A stretch of DNA of 64,000 nucleotides from Steromphala cineraria. Its lineage: Eukaryota > Mollusca > Gastropoda > Trochida > Trochidae. The DNA is taken from contig OU744735.1 in NCBI GenBank assembly GCA_916613615.1, forward strand, positions 42,295,468 to 42,359,467, written 5' to 3'. Positions within the stretch are counted from its first letter, which is position 1; every line of letters begins with the position of its first letter. This document shows positions 1 to 11,583 of this stretch, one piece after another. The notes under the pieces are model-generated. The model saw only the letters and a program-made list of their open reading frames with translations. It was not told the DNA's origin and ran no database searches. A program made the translations under genes and the position numbers.

Positions 1-110
1 TTGAAAATAAATGGTGAAAATGTTGACTTTGAAAAGAAATAATTTGATGAAATAGTGACTTTGAAAAGAAATAATTTCATGAAATGTTGACTCTGAAATG
101 TCCAATGATT
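1..110 (-). repeat. Edge of 32 bp satellite, inverted orientation
   Basis: About three degenerate units of the satellite that fills 8.95-11.19 kb, here as its reverse complement (AAATGTTGACTTTGAAAAG). The array probably continues to the left of the window. Units end near 110, where the sequence becomes unique. Confidence 0.8.
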
Positions 111-119
111 TTGATGATA

Positions 120-440
120 TGTTATATGCGAAATTATTGTGGTGATGTATCCTTTTTGTGACAGATTGTCTGATTTTCATTATATTCTTTAATGTTGTAT
201 ATTTCTTAATTCTTATGACTACATGAGTGTAATAGAATTTCGTTATTTTATCTTATCTTATCTTATAACAGTAAATAACACTGTTTTGAAGAATTACAAC
301 AACTTGCTGGAAATTATTTCCACTCATTCGGTGGTAGCTTAACGAATACACTTGTTAAGTATCTCATTAGTCAAGGTGTCTATTGTCTATTGAGTGACAG
401 TGCTGTTACATAATCAGTTCGATGGATTCATTACGCATTT
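120..440 (+). repeat. Dispersed repeat R1, copy 1 (with inserted tail)
   Basis: Matches 600-845 along its length: 'TGTGACAGATTGTCT' near 158 against 'TGTGAAAGATTCTCT' near 646, and 'GTAGCTTAACGAATACAC' near 335 against 'GTAGCTTATCGAATACAC' near 747. The offset is about 488 bp on the left side and about 412 bp on the right. The difference is explained by roughly 75 bp of extra sequence at about 186-265 that ends in a (TTATC)n run, like a short LINE tail inserted after the duplication. The function is unknown. Confidence 0.6.
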
Positions 441-599
441 AATGAGTGTTGATCTTTCAGATGAAATATTAACTTTTAAAGATATATTGATGAATTCAAA
501 CGTTGACCTTGGTAAAACATAGACTTATAAAATCCATGGTGTTGTTGAATGCAGATTTTTAACTGCGATTAAGTTAACGGTTTTTTATGATCATGATTA

Positions 600-845
600 T
601 GATTATTGTCATGAGATTTTGGAAATATTTACTGCTGTCTTCATTTTGTGAAAGATTCTCTCATTTTATATAAGAAAACGAAAAACTAATCACTGATTTG
701 AGGAATCCAAACAACTTACTGTAAATTAAATTCGACTCATTTGTAGGTAGCTTATCGAATACACCTGTTGAAATAACTCATTAATTAAGATGTGTATTGA
801 ATGGCAATGCCGTTAACTCATGCTTGATATGCTTCATGGCTTAAC
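600..845 (+). repeat. Dispersed repeat R1, copy 2
   Basis: Second direct copy of the repeat at 120-440 without the inserted (TTATC)n tail. A third copy lies reverse-complemented at about 7290-7374, sharing 'TTAACGGCATTGCCA' and 'CAATACACA'. It does not look coding. Confidence 0.6.
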
Positions 846-1005
846 GTCTGGATCACTTCTCAGCGTTAGAGCCTACCCTAGCACTGTTCATGGGGATCAA
901 CCATCTTGTAGGCCGGGCAGATGTTTGGTTTATTTATATGGTTCCAAGTTTATGTATATGACATGTTAACATTTGCGTGACAAAATAATAAAATAATAAA
1001 AAATA
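846..1005 (+). mobile_element. LINE 3'-end-like tail with AATAA repeat
   Basis: The stretch has a 'TAGGCCGGGCAGATG' segment resembling the GGCCGGG segment of the LINE 3' UTRs at 3.3 and 4.1 kb. It ends in an (AATAA)n run. It is a probable short 5'-truncated retroelement tail, and similarity outside the GGCCGGG core is weak. Confidence 0.35.
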
Positions 1006-2770
1006 TCTCATTGCAGTTTTTAATTTCATGTCGGTGAGTTGTCCATCAATAGTTTATTGACGTATACATAAACATCTAATACTAAAAAATATCTTTAAAA
1101 CTTGTTTGAGTCTAAATGTGTTTAAATATTTAATATATAGTATGTATTAGATAATGCTAGATATTTAATGTAATTTTCAATTAACTAATGAATCAATGCA
1201 AAGGTGGTATAGTTTTACTCTTTTGAATGATATAGTTATATATAACTAAGATTCATAATATCTTCAAAATCAATTTAATAGCAAAGACATTCATTTTCAT
1301 TTTCTCATTATTCATCAATAACGATTATAACTTATGTTTTCCAACTTTATCTTACGACATTTCGCCCTGTATCAGTTCTTAATTTGAAGTAAATGTGTGT
1401 ATGCTAATTGTACTGTCAGTTGCCATACTATGTACGTTAAGGAAAGCCCAAAAAAATCTTTGACAAGTAAAACGTTTTCGGATTGATTACAAAACCACAT
1501 TTACAAGTTAATCAGTGGTTTTATTTAAACATTGAATATACCATAACTAGAATGTCCCATTTTACATACATGACTTCAACTAAAACCATTGTGAAATAGT
1601 CATAGTCATAGTCACTTTTATGGTCCTTAAAGATGGACTGAAATGCTATATGGCAACTTTCGGGATTCATGAAATAGTGACAACAATTTCACATGGACTC
1701 AAATTTAAATTTCGGAAATCGACCTAGAAACGGCTTACTTACGACTGTATAAATAACACCGCCTAATTAGGCCAGCGAACAGAATAAAACGCACTGAAGC
1801 GTGACTGACTCGTGACGTGTTAGTAGGTGATGTGATACCCCGTTGTGTGCCCTCGTTATGAAAAACAACACAAGCCAACAGTACAGCTCGATGTTTAATC
1901 GTCGATTAAACAACATCCAAACATCTCAAACCTTCAATAAATCGGTAGTTTATTTATTCAACTGGCAATATGTATTGATGAAAATGTAAGACCCTGATTA
2001 ACAACGAAGTTGTGCGCATAATGCTACAGCATGTAGATGGTCTCGCTTTGCGCAATGTTGTCACAATACTGCACGTGAGAACCCGGAAGTATTTTCGTCA
2101 TAAACAATCTCACCTGTGAACCGTTATATCTTCGTGCACAGTTGTTTGTTGTTATTGAATATCACTTTAGTAGCACAGCAGAAAGGATGTTATTATACAA
2201 TACTATTTAATATACATTTAAACAAATTTTTTTTAAATGCCTTTGACTTCATTTTGTAACAGGATAAAAAAAAATATACGTGTTTCTTAGTTATTTTATT
2301 TAGTGATGGACAAGTTACAATTCTCAATGAAAGGCATGTATTGGATGATGACTGATGTCTTGTTTAACGCTTTATTTTAATAGGGCATTTCACTGACAAT
2401 CTTTATGTTTTCATTCTTGTACATAGAAGAGATATGTTTCACAACAATACCCGATACATGGCCCAACAGAATGAAGATTTATTAAATGAACCGTACCCAA
2501 AATAATTATCACATAGAGCAAAAAAGTATTCCTAATTTCAACAGGTTATAATTTACCAATGGGAGAAAAAAGGGATGTTAAGGAATACAATTGCTATTTG
2601 ATGTTACATAATTAGCTGGTGTCATAAAATAGCCAGGTGTTGATGATTGTGCATTATATAACCTACCTGCTATAGTCATCATTTGATAGCTTTTAATTAG
2701 GAAACAGACAGGAAATACGATAGACAGTACAGTAATTGTGTAATAAGTGAGTATCTGATCTAATGATAGG
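1006..2770. other. No recognisable feature
   Basis: AT-rich sequence without an open frame, repeat or RNA gene that I can support. Confidence 0.5.
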
Positions 2771-2773
2771 GGA

Positions 2774-3201
2774 CAAGTCAATGGAAATAAATTAAGGACA
2801 TATCGTAGTTTTAAGAGTGATTTTTGTACTTCTGATTATGTTAAATTTGTTAATGATAGAGTACTCCTTGGCTATTTAGCTAAATTTAGAAGCGGCACCC
2901 TCCCTTTAGAGATCGAGACTGGTCGTTTTACAAAACCCAAAACTCCACTTGAAAATCGTCTATGTAAATTTTGTAACTCTAATGTAATTGAAGACGAGGT
3001 TCATTTTCTTACTACTTGCACTTTATATTCAGATATACGAACTCCTCTCTGGAATTACTCCTCGTCTATAGATCAAAATTTTCCCAATTTTCCGGCGAAC
3101 GATCAACTCGTATTTCTAATGAATCATCATAAACTAAATTACTCAGTTGCCGCATTAATAAAAAAAATGTTTAGATTTAGACTCTCACAAAATACCTTAT
3201 A
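2774..3201 (+). pseudogene. LINE reverse transcriptase C-terminal fragment
   Basis: An uninterrupted frame of about 142 codons with no start of its own ends at a TAA at 3199-3201. It encodes the extreme C-terminus of a non-LTR retrotransposon pol: 'GNKLRTYRSFK', then a 'GYLAKFRSGTLPLEIETGRF' segment, then a zinc-knuckle-like module C-x2-C-x10-H-x5-C ('CKFCNSNVIEDEVHF'). This arrangement is usual after the thumb in several jockey-superfamily LINEs. The copy is severely 5'-truncated, as expected of target-primed insertion. A related fragment (GKKLRTYRLFK) lies on the other strand at 5.5 kb. The clade is not certain. Confidence 0.8.
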
Positions 3202-3434
3202 AATATGTATTCTACACCTATGTAACACCTATGTATATATGCAATAATATTTTAGCACCATAGTGCTTTTACTTGTATACATTTTAGTACCTTAGTGTCA
3301 AATAGGCCCAAGTTGGCCGGGCGATGTTTTAAGTTGTGTGTTTTACTGTCTTTTACAACTGTATCGCTTGACACTTAAATAAATTATTTTTCTTCTTCTT
3401 CTTCTTCTTCTTCTTTCTTTTCTCTTCTTCTTCT
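3202..3434 (+). mobile_element. LINE 3' UTR and (TTC)n tail
   Basis: This follows the LINE frame directly. It contains 'AGTGTCAAATAGGCCCAAG', then GGCCGGGCG and an AATAAA-like run, and ends in a (TTC)n microsatellite at about 3391-3434. The same order occurs at 4.0-4.24 and 5.38-5.50 kb, so these are 3' ends of one LINE family whose tail is TTC repeats rather than poly(A). Confidence 0.75.
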
Positions 3435-4010
3435 AAAGAAAGTAAATAACACCTGCAAACCTTAATGTCGTCGTTTATTCAACCTTTTTACACAACGTTC
3501 AAATCTAAATGTGAGCATTGTAAATTCGGATTATAACCATAAATCAGCTAAAACTTTGTGCTATGTTTTATATTTTACTAATCTCTTTTTTCTCTGCATG
3601 CCAAACTGTTCATTCAGTGAAAATGCGAGCTCGAAAATCGGTGTAGTGATCGGAACACGTGAGTTCGATGTAGATTGTCACATTGCTCTGTTTGACCTAA
3701 CACAGCGTCAATTTGGCGTGAAACGATCAATGTGATGGGAATTTGTCTACGGAAACTTCATCGGGAGATATTCTAGGACAGTTGACAGCAACACAATGAT
3801 ATGACATACTGTCAATCGCTTGGAAAACGCAGAACTACGGATTTCGCCTATCATTTTCCATATAAGCAGACGAACGCTTCACCTACTGCCACGTCACTTC
3901 CGGTATCCCCTTCCCGTGGCCTCTCAACCTTGTGTTGGTTTATCGCTGGACGGCGACAAGCAGACGCCTTGTTACGCAATGTTTACTTAGCTGAAGCTTC
4001 ATTGAGAAAC

Positions 4011-4241
4011 TGTGTATCGTTGCTGTTTTGGCCTAATATTTATGTTATATTGTATTGTATTGTATTGTTATGTACATTATCATATATATATAAATGTGAC
4101 TCATTTTAGACATTCTTGTGTCTCATAGGCCTTTTGGCCGGGTGGTACGCCTTTTTTAACATGTTTCTTACAACGTCCGAATCAGACCATGTACCACGTG
4201 ACACATTAATAAAATATTTTTCTTCTTCTTCTTCTTCTTCT
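4011..4241 (+). mobile_element. LINE 3' UTR and (TTC)n tail, second copy
   Basis: It shows the GTGTCTCATAGGCC, TTGGCCGGGTGG and ATTAATAAAAT landmarks followed by (TTC)n, parallel to 3202-3434. No coding part is retained. The open stretch at 3801-4109 runs into this UTR and I do not consider it a gene. Confidence 0.65.
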
Positions 4242-4619
4242 GTTATATAGTTATTTGACCAATATCTTATGAAAAATATATTTAAAAAAGGTTATACAGC
4301 GCCTCTTGGACATAGATGACATGTTTATTGTCATTCATTATAAGAAAATCATACGTTGAATATGGCAAATAAATGTGCAGCTGACTTCTTGCTGACTTCA
4401 TTAGTGGAATAATTTAACAGGAAATCGAATGGAATGTTATGGCGTAGCTTCGCGATTTTTACATCCATACTGTATTGTTTTGAGTCCCACAACAAGAATT
4501 ATATTTCCATGACAGATCTATCAAGCGCCCACCCCCTTCCCCAATCCGAAATTGGGGCTACGGGCCTGCATGATATTCGTGATACAGTCACCTCCAATTT
4601 TAATCAATTTATACCGTAT

Positions 4620-4812
4620 TTATATGCTAATGTAAATTTACCCTTTTAATGCATAATATTTATGTTTTATAGCACATGTGCTCTTTTTAACTTTGTATAA
4701 TAGTCTGTCATAACCTTTTTTAAGGGTGGCTCGTATATTTTTATGTTTTATGCCTTTTTTGTATATATGTAAGAGATGAGACTGAATAAACTATCTGTCT
4801 GTCTGTCTGTCC
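4620..4812 (+). mobile_element. LINE-like 3' UTR with (TGTC)n tail
   Basis: Contains 'AAGGGTGGCTCG' followed by GACTGAATAAA and a (CTGT)n tail at about 4795-4812. The reverse complement of 5985-6060 carries the same core (CTCATAACC..AAAGGGTGGCTC), so at least two copies of this UTR type are present on opposite strands. Confidence 0.55.
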
Positions 4813-5057
4813 AACTCTGTTGGACAGCGAATCTTAGATCCAGCGGTTACCCCAAAAGACTATAATTGCCAATGATTATGCAATCGAATTGATCCTTACT
4901 GTATGCACTCTACGCCTTCCCTCGGCTACATTGCATAACAAGTCAGGCGTGACCGGTCTGAATCCCATCCGTAGAATTGGGGAAAGTAGATCAAAGGGGC
5001 CGGGCTTATCCCAGTACACTGCAATCGCATTGGCAAAACTCTCAAATTTATAGAAAT

Positions 5058-5330
5058 ATTGAATGTATGTATATATCGTATATATCGTATGTATTGTATT
5101 AATTTATGAATGGTACAGTTTGTACGATATTGTATGTATGGTGGATATTGTATGTATGATACTGTACGAATGTTATCGTATGGTATGTATGTATCGTTTA
5201 TAAGGTGTGAATGTTATTGTATGATCTTGTAGTGTGTTGTGCAGTAGAATATTGTAGTGTTATATGCGGTTGTGTTTGTTAATGTATTGCTATATCAAAC
5301 GGTATGGTATTGTATTGTGTGATATGTTAA
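5058..5330 (+). repeat. Degenerate GTAT-rich low-complexity stretch
   Basis: Irregular runs of TGTATGTAT, TATCGTATG and GATATTGTATG without a fixed period. It looks like an old microsatellite. Confidence 0.6.
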
Positions 5331-5379
5331 ATATTTGACTATGAATAATTCTATCTAAATCATTTTATCGTGGTTTAAT

Positions 5380-5500
5380 GTATGAAGTGTCTCATAAGCC
5401 TTTTTGCTGGATGTTACTGTTAATAAATGTATATAATTGGGGGAAAAAAAGAAATTGTAACATTCTTCTCCTCTTCTTCTTCTTCTTCTTCTTCTTCTCA
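5380..5500 (+). mobile_element. LINE 3' UTR and (TTC)n tail, third copy
   Basis: GTGTCTCATAAGCC, then TTTTTGCTGG, TTAATAAATG and a (TTC)n run at 5463-5499. It has the same landmarks as the tails at 3.2-3.4 and 4.0-4.24 kb. An oppositely oriented LINE fragment abuts the TTC run. Confidence 0.6.
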
Positions 5501-5504
5501 TATA

Positions 5505-5600
5505 AGATATCATTTTGAATAATCGATATGTACGAAGCTTTTTACCATTTAAAGGACCCTTATCAATCCAAATATCTTTCAACCAATCATAATGACCCAA
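5505..5600 (-). pseudogene. LINE pol fragment (minus strand)
   Basis: Read on the minus strand this gives 'WLKDIWIDKGPLNGKKLRTYRLFK', split here as WLKDIWIDKGPL and NGKKLRTYRLFK. The second part matches the GNKLRTYRSFK segment at 2.78 kb. It then runs into the TTC/GAA microsatellite, read as poly-Arg. It is a short broken relic. Confidence 0.6.
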
Positions 5601-5984
5601 ACAAATGAACCACTGTTTATACTGTCAATATTATAAATACTTGATATATCAGGAATAGGAAACTTAAATAAAAACAAAAAGAAAATACATTATTATTCCA
5701 GGATTATTAAATTAAAGGACCACTTAATATTCTACTGAAAAGTCTATTAGTATCAATACTAATACCATTAATTCTGCGACATAAACGTAATTTTTGTATT
5801 CTTTGTTTAGCTAAAGATGATCTCCAACCCAAATGCTAAATTAGGGGTCTTCTACACCTTAAACACATTTATATGCTCTATTTTGGACTGCATTAATACA
5901 ACTTAACTGACGATCGCCCCAAATAGCAGACCCAGTTAAAGACTAAGTTAAAATACACAGAAATAAACATTAAATTAACAATAT

Positions 5985-6060
5985 AGTGAGCCACCCTTTA
6001 ATGGTTATGAGAGCCTATAATAAAAAAATGAACATGAGAACAAACATATTATGTACATAG
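5985..6060 (-). mobile_element. LINE-like 3' UTR fragment (minus)
   Basis: The reverse complement shares CTCATAACC and AAAGGGTGGCTC with the tail at 4.70-4.74 kb. No coding part is recognisable. Confidence 0.45.
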
Positions 6061-6081
6061 TGCCAAACGGGCCGGTGTAAT

Positions 6082-6312
6082 AGGATAAATGCGAATGAGA
6101 GGTTTTGTACATTTTGTGTAACGGAGATAGAAGACGAGTTTCATTTTATCCTTCGATGTTGAAATATAAGAAATGAAGACACAAATATGTTTCATTTTTC
6201 ATATTTCTGTTTCATCTATTATAGATTAATATGTACATTATCCTTTCATTACATGTTTGTGAATATTTCTAAAACTGAATACCACCATACCATCCGGTCA
6301 TATATTCATTAA
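6082..6312 (+). pseudogene. LINE pol C-terminal relic
   Basis: The frame gives 'RINANERFCTFCVTEIEDEF' followed by HFILRC, the same C-x2-C..H..C module found at 2.9 and 8.6 kb. A TGA follows the last cysteine, after which the frame continues in a plausible C-terminal tail to a TAA near 6312. It is a degenerate short copy. Confidence 0.65.
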
Positions 6313-7289
6313 TCATATGTCACAATCAAATGAGCAATATTACACAGAATAAATGAATTGAATAATATTGATTGATGTACCAATTCAAGAACTGAATATT
6401 GCATACTCAGTCATTACATGTAATTGGAAACTAGAAAATTTCTACGTATTTACTTAGCAAATTTAAGAATACAAATTAGCTTGTCGGAGGTTTTATTTTT
6501 ATAAATCCTACTTGTGGAATGTACATTCAAAGTTGTATACATTATTCTTATATATTCAGTTAACTAACAACAAAGAAACCACGAAATAATTTATGCATAA
6601 AACATTGGAGTCTAATATCAGGTAAATTTGCCGTGTATCTGGTGTTAGCCTTCACGTCTGAACGCAGATTACGTAACGACATCCGTCGCCAAATAGCACC
6701 ATGTTTGATTAGATATTCATGTGCCTTATCTACCAGTTGCCTTTTTGCCATAAATCAATTAAAGCCTGCCGTTACATTATGCAATTACAAGATGATTGAC
6801 CCAAATGAAACAACAAAACAGAACGTTATTATTACTATTAAACTACATGTAGAAGCAAATATGTGCCTGAAAAACTATAATACTCAAACATGTCATACTT
6901 GGGAATGGTATTTACATCTTCTGATGTTAGGAAGACAAAAGTAATTCTATGGAAAAACAAATATTATTGTTCTTAAAAACCTGGCAAAGTTTAAAGTTGA
7001 TATGTCATCCACAGTACACTAAGCTTGTATATACTTGTACATGTTGACGTGTCATTTAATGTAAAATCTTCTCTGTAAGGAAAGAAAGTATCCCGCGTAT
7101 TGTGTTTGAAGCAATCGACATTTTAACTGCTTTTACATCATCATTATACTTTGTTATATTATCTTTGTACTCTTATAACACAAATAGTGTTTTTTTTTAG
7201 AATAAAGTGAATTTGAAGTTGAACGAGACCGCCTCCGTTCGTCACCCACACTTGAATTGTATCGGAGATGAGCAGTGCTAAATTGATTT

Positions 7290-7374
7290 AGTGGTACAGG
7301 CGGTGAGCCGTGAAGCATGTCCATGGTTTAACGGCATTGCCACTCAATACACAATCAACATCTTGACTAACTAG
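7290..7374 (-). repeat. Dispersed repeat R1, copy 3
   Basis: Reverse-complement match to 120-440 and 760-845, sharing 'TTAACGGCATTGCCACT' and CAATACAC. It ends right before the LINE frame begins, so it is pre-existing DNA at that LINE's 5' truncation point. Confidence 0.55.
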
Positions 7375-8787
7375 TTATCACCACCAACGAACAGGGAAGA
7401 TACCACTATTCTTTACCTAAAGTCATGTGTATCAACCAGATGTCAATCATCTGAATATTTTAATTGCCTAAAAGGAGTCAGACAAGGTGAGAATCTATCA
7501 CCTTTACTGTTTGCACTATTTCTCAACGATCTTGAACAATATTTTAACATTTCTTCTTGTGAAGGTGTTGCCCTAAATGATGATGTATTATGCATTTATT
7601 GGAAATTATTTGCATTACTTTATGCTGACGATACGGTCATTTTAGCAACAAGTAAATGTGAATTACAGAAACAGCTTGATGTATTCAGCAAATATTGCGA
7701 AACATGGAAGCTAAAAATCAATATAGACAAATGTAACGTCTTGATTTTCAATGGCACTAAGAAGGAATATTTATATAAATTCACAATATCAGATTTAGTC
7801 TTACAAAACGTCGATGAATATAAATATCTTGGTATAATCTTCAGCCGCAAATGCACCTTCACATCTGCTAGGAAAGCACTTTGTGATAAGGGTCTAAAGG
7901 CCATGAATTATGTCTTATCCAAAGCTAGACATCTCAACTTATCAATCTACTGTCAGTTAAAACTCTTTGATGTACTTGTTGTTCCAATTTTAACCTACGG
8001 ATGTGAAGTATGGGGATTTGAAAACCTTAACCTTTTAGAGAACATCCATCTAAAGTTTTTGAGGAAAATGCTCAGAATAAAGAGAAGTACACCATTATAC
8101 ATGATCTATGCAGAGTCAGGACGCAAACCACTATCTATTGTTGTATATACTAAAATGATATCCTACTGGGCAAGATTGATCTCAGGAAAACCTACCAAGC
8201 TTGCAAACCTTTTACTTAACATTTTATCAAATAATATTTTAAATAACAAATGGTTATCATGTATCAAAGACATCTTGATAAAGACGGGAAATAATTATGT
8301 ATGGATGTACCCTCCATTAGTTAATATTGATTGGATTAAATATAATGTCAAGAATAGCCTTACAGACCTTTTTATACAAAAATGGTATTCAGATATTGAT
8401 ATATCATCTAAGGGTAGATTTTATAAGATGATTAAAAGAAATACTGATATTGAATTTTATTTACAACACTTGCCTGAAAAGTATATATACAATCTTTTGC
8501 ATTTTAGACTGTCCAATCATCGCCTTCCTGTGGAAACCGGACGATGGTCTAAAATTGATTATGAATTTAGAAAATGTACATTATGCACCTCAAATGTCAT
8601 TGGAGATGAGTACCATTATTTATTCAAATGTAATTTTTTCAACGAATTAAGGGAAAAGTTCATTCCTCAGAAATGTATTGTAAATCCTTCAATTTTTAAT
8701 ATGACTACATTATTTCAAACAAAAAATGTTCACACCTTAATGAATCTGTCCATATTCTTCCACCATGTGCTAAGTAAATTTAGATAA
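7375..8787 (+). pseudogene. LINE reverse transcriptase, 5'-truncated
   Basis: One open frame of about 470 codons runs from after a TAG at 7372-7374 to the TAA at 8785-8787. LINE homology starts near 7415 in the RT palm, with no methionine for this product; 5' parts (endonuclease, RT motifs 0-A) are missing. Visible in order: motif B 'GVRQGENLSPLLFALFLND' (about 7468-7524), motif C YADDTVI (about 7621), motif D 'WKLKINIDKCNVLIF', the thumb with 'YGCEVWGFENL', and at the end C-x2-C-x10-H-x5-C ('CTLCTSNVIGDEYHY'). There are no internal stops, so this insertion is younger than its neighbours. It is a jockey/CR1-like superfamily LINE and the exact clade is unresolved. Confidence 0.88.
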
Positions 8788-8876
8788 ATTATCGCATTGT
8801 CCATATATGAAATCATTGAAACCTCTTGTAAACCTCATTATGCTACTTTGTAGCCTTGAGTGAATAAATCTTCTTC
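8788..8876 (+). mobile_element. 3' UTR of the 7.4-8.8 kb LINE
   Basis: A short AT-rich trailer with GAGTGAATAAATC, ending in CTTCTTC. This is again the TTC-type terminus. Confidence 0.6.
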
Positions 8877-8944
8877 TTACGATTGAAAAAATGTTGTCAT
8901 ATGTAAGCAATTATGATTTTTTTTGTATTACACACATATAATCA

Positions 8945-11190
8945 ATAGTCTTGATTTTCAAATAAAACATTTCCAAAACATATCATAATTTCTCAAAAAA
9001 GTTTAACAAAATCAACATTCATTTCCAAAATCAAGATTTCATAAAATTACTATTTTCCAAAGTCAACATTTCATGAAATAATCATTTTTCAAAGTCAACA
9101 GTTCACCAAACTTATTAGTTTTCAAAGACATCATTTCACTATTTTTTCTGTACAAAATCATCATTTCACCAAATTATTGCTTTAAAAAGTCAACATTTCA
9201 TCAACTTATTACTTTTGAAAGTCAACATTCATCAAATTGTCACTTTTCAAAGTCAACATTTCATTAAATTTTTTCTCTTCAAAATTAACATTTCATCAAA
9301 TTTCTTTTCAAGGTCAACATTTTCACCAATAATTTATTTTCAAAGTCATCACTTCACCAAATAGTTCTTTTCAAAGTAATAATAATAATAGTCCATTTAT
9401 CCATGCACATTGCATGCTCAAAGCGCTGAGTGACATACTACCCCTGGTCAACGAGTACAGAACACTCACTAAGGAGAATACAATCGTTCGCCTGTCAGGC
9501 GCTCAAGGTTCAAATTCAGACTACCATCGTATCATACCAGGTACCCAATTACTGCTTGGTGGACAGAGGCACGCTTCGAACTAAGTCACTTACCCAGGGT
9601 GACACCACAAGTTTCTCAACTCATGTCTCCGTGTGGGGCAGGGAATCAACCATTCAAACTCTCAGATTATCCAGCAACGGGTTACCCACCCATCCAGCGA
9701 GCTACGCACGTTGTTGCTGAACTATTCTGATAGCGGTCGACTGAGCATTGCACAGTGCCACCACGTCAAGTCATCATTTAACCAAATTATTTCTTTTCAA
9801 AGTCAACATTTCATCAAATTAGTAATTTCAAAGTCAACATTTCATGAATTCATTTCTTTTCAAAGTCATAATTTCATCAAATACTCCTTTTCAAATTCAT
9901 CATTTTATCAAATATTTCTTTTCAAAATCATAATTTCACAAATTATTTTTCTTCAAAATTAACATTTCATCAAATGATTTCTTTTCAAGGTCAACATTTT
10001 CACCAATTATCAATTTTCAAAGTCAACATTTCATGAAATTATCACTTTTCAAAGTCAACATTTCATGAAATTATTACTTTTCAAAGTCAACATTTCATGA
10101 AATTATATCTTTTCAAAGTCATCATTTCACATTTTATTTCTTTTTAAAGTCAACATTTCATGAAATTATTTCTTTTCAATATCAACATTTCATGAAATTA
10201 TTACTTTTCAAAGTCAACATTTCATGAAATTATTACTTTTCAAAGTCAACATTTCATGAAATTATTACTTTTCAAAGTCAACATTTCATGAAATTTGTTC
10301 TTTTCAAAGTCAACATTTCACATTTTATTTCCTTTTAAAGTCAACATTTCATGAAATTATTACTTTTCAAAGTCAACATTTCATCAAATATTTACTTTTC
10401 AAAGTCAACATTTCATGAAGTTATTTCTTTTCAAAGTCAACATTTCACATTTCATTTCTTTTTAAAGTCAACATTTCATGAAATTATTTCTTTTTAAAAT
10501 CAACATTCATCAAATTATTACTTCTCAAAGTCAACATTTCATGAAATTATTACTTTTCAAATTCAACATTTCATGAAATTATTTCTTTTCAAAGTCAACA
10601 TTTCATGAAATTATTTCTTTTCAAAGTCAACATTCATCAAATTATTACTTCTCAAAGTCAACATTTCATGAAATTATTACTTTTCAAAGTCAACATTTCA
10701 TGAAATTATTTCTTTTCAAAGTCAACATTTCACATTTTATTTCTTTTTAAAGTCAACATTTCATGAAATGATCACTTTTCAAAGTCAACATTTCAACAAA
10801 TTATTTCTTTTCAAAGTTAACATTTCACATTTCATTCCTTTTGAAAGTCAACATTTCATGAAATTATCACTTTTCAAAGTCAACATTTCATCAAATATAT
10901 ACTTTTCAAAGTCATCATTACACTAATTGTTCTTCTTTAAAGTCATCACTTCACCAAACTTTTTCTTTTCAAAGTCATCATTTCACCAAACTTTTTCTTT
11001 TCAAAGTCATCATTTCACCAAACTATTTCTTTTCAAAGTCAACATTTCATCAAATATTTTTTTTCATAGTCAACATTTACCAAAAATAATAACAGTCAAA
11101 ATCAATATATTATCTAAAACAATATATCATTTCAAAGTTAAAATCTTTCCAAAGTTTACATTTATTAAAAACCTTTAATGAATTTATCAC
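8945..11190 (+). repeat. 32 bp satellite array
   Basis: Roughly 55 units of a 32 bp repeat with core 'CAAAGTCAACATTTCATG', then AAATTATTWCTTTT. The period was measured directly, for example between CAAAGT at 10273 and 10305. Each good unit holds the palindrome TTTCATGAAA. The central part (10.0-10.9 kb) is most homogeneous and both edges are degenerate, as expected for unequal exchange. The array is interrupted by non-satellite DNA at 9377-9766. Open frames over this region only translate the repeat. Confidence 0.93.
9377..9766 (+). mobile_element. Insertion inside the satellite
   Basis: About 390 bp of GC-richer unrelated sequence begins with an (AAT)n run and is bracketed by satellite (TTTTCAAAGT before, CATCATTTAACC after). 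It reads CATGCTCAAAGCGCTGAG near its start and CTGAGCATTGCACAGTGCC near its end. A short target repeat (AAGT) is possible. It looks like a SINE or MITE, but the family is not recognised. Confidence 0.6.
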
Positions 11191-11214
11191 TTAACTCAAA
11201 CTGCATTAAATTGT

Positions 11215-11405
11215 CAAAATAAATTCCATTGGAAAAATAAATTCCATTGGCATTAAAAATTCCGTCGGAATAAAAAATTCCATTGGAAAAATTCTGACGG
11301 AATTAAAAATTCCATTGGAAAAATTCCGTCGGAATTAAAAATTCCATTGGAAAAATTCCGTCGGAATAAAAAATTCCATTGGAAAAATTCCGTCGGAATT
11401 TTTTT
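11215..11405 (+). repeat. Tandem repeat of two alternating 11 bp palindromes
   Basis: The modules TTCCATTGGAA and TTCCGTCGGAA alternate, separated by AT spacers (AAAA or TTAAAAA). Each is a 5 bp arm palindrome around one central T. Confidence 0.8.
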
Positions 11406-11583
11406 TCAAAATCTCAAATTGAAATTTTTAACCTGAAAATTTCCAAAGTGTAACTCAATAGTATGTAAAATATGAACTTTATATGTAAAATTTGTTTGTT
11501 ATCGACAACTTTTTTGTCGCGACAAACTCTGGAATAAACCGGAATTACAAAGATAACGCGGAACGCATTATATAGATTGTAGG

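Noticed and set aside
3801..4109. 102-codon plus frame
   Set aside because: Ends in a LINE 3' UTR and has no recognisable protein feature.
6560..6944. Overlapping frames on both strands
   Set aside because: No domain, no splice context and no similarity to other parts of the window.
9633..9962. Open frame of 109 codons
   Set aside because: It translates the junction of the inserted element and the 32 bp satellite; the protein is a simple repeat (ISFQSHNFIK).
10927..11178. Open frame over the satellite edge
   Set aside because: Satellite translation only.
8945..11190. CRISPR-like array
   Set aside because: Units are contiguous with no unique spacers, and the sequence is animal DNA; it is a satellite.
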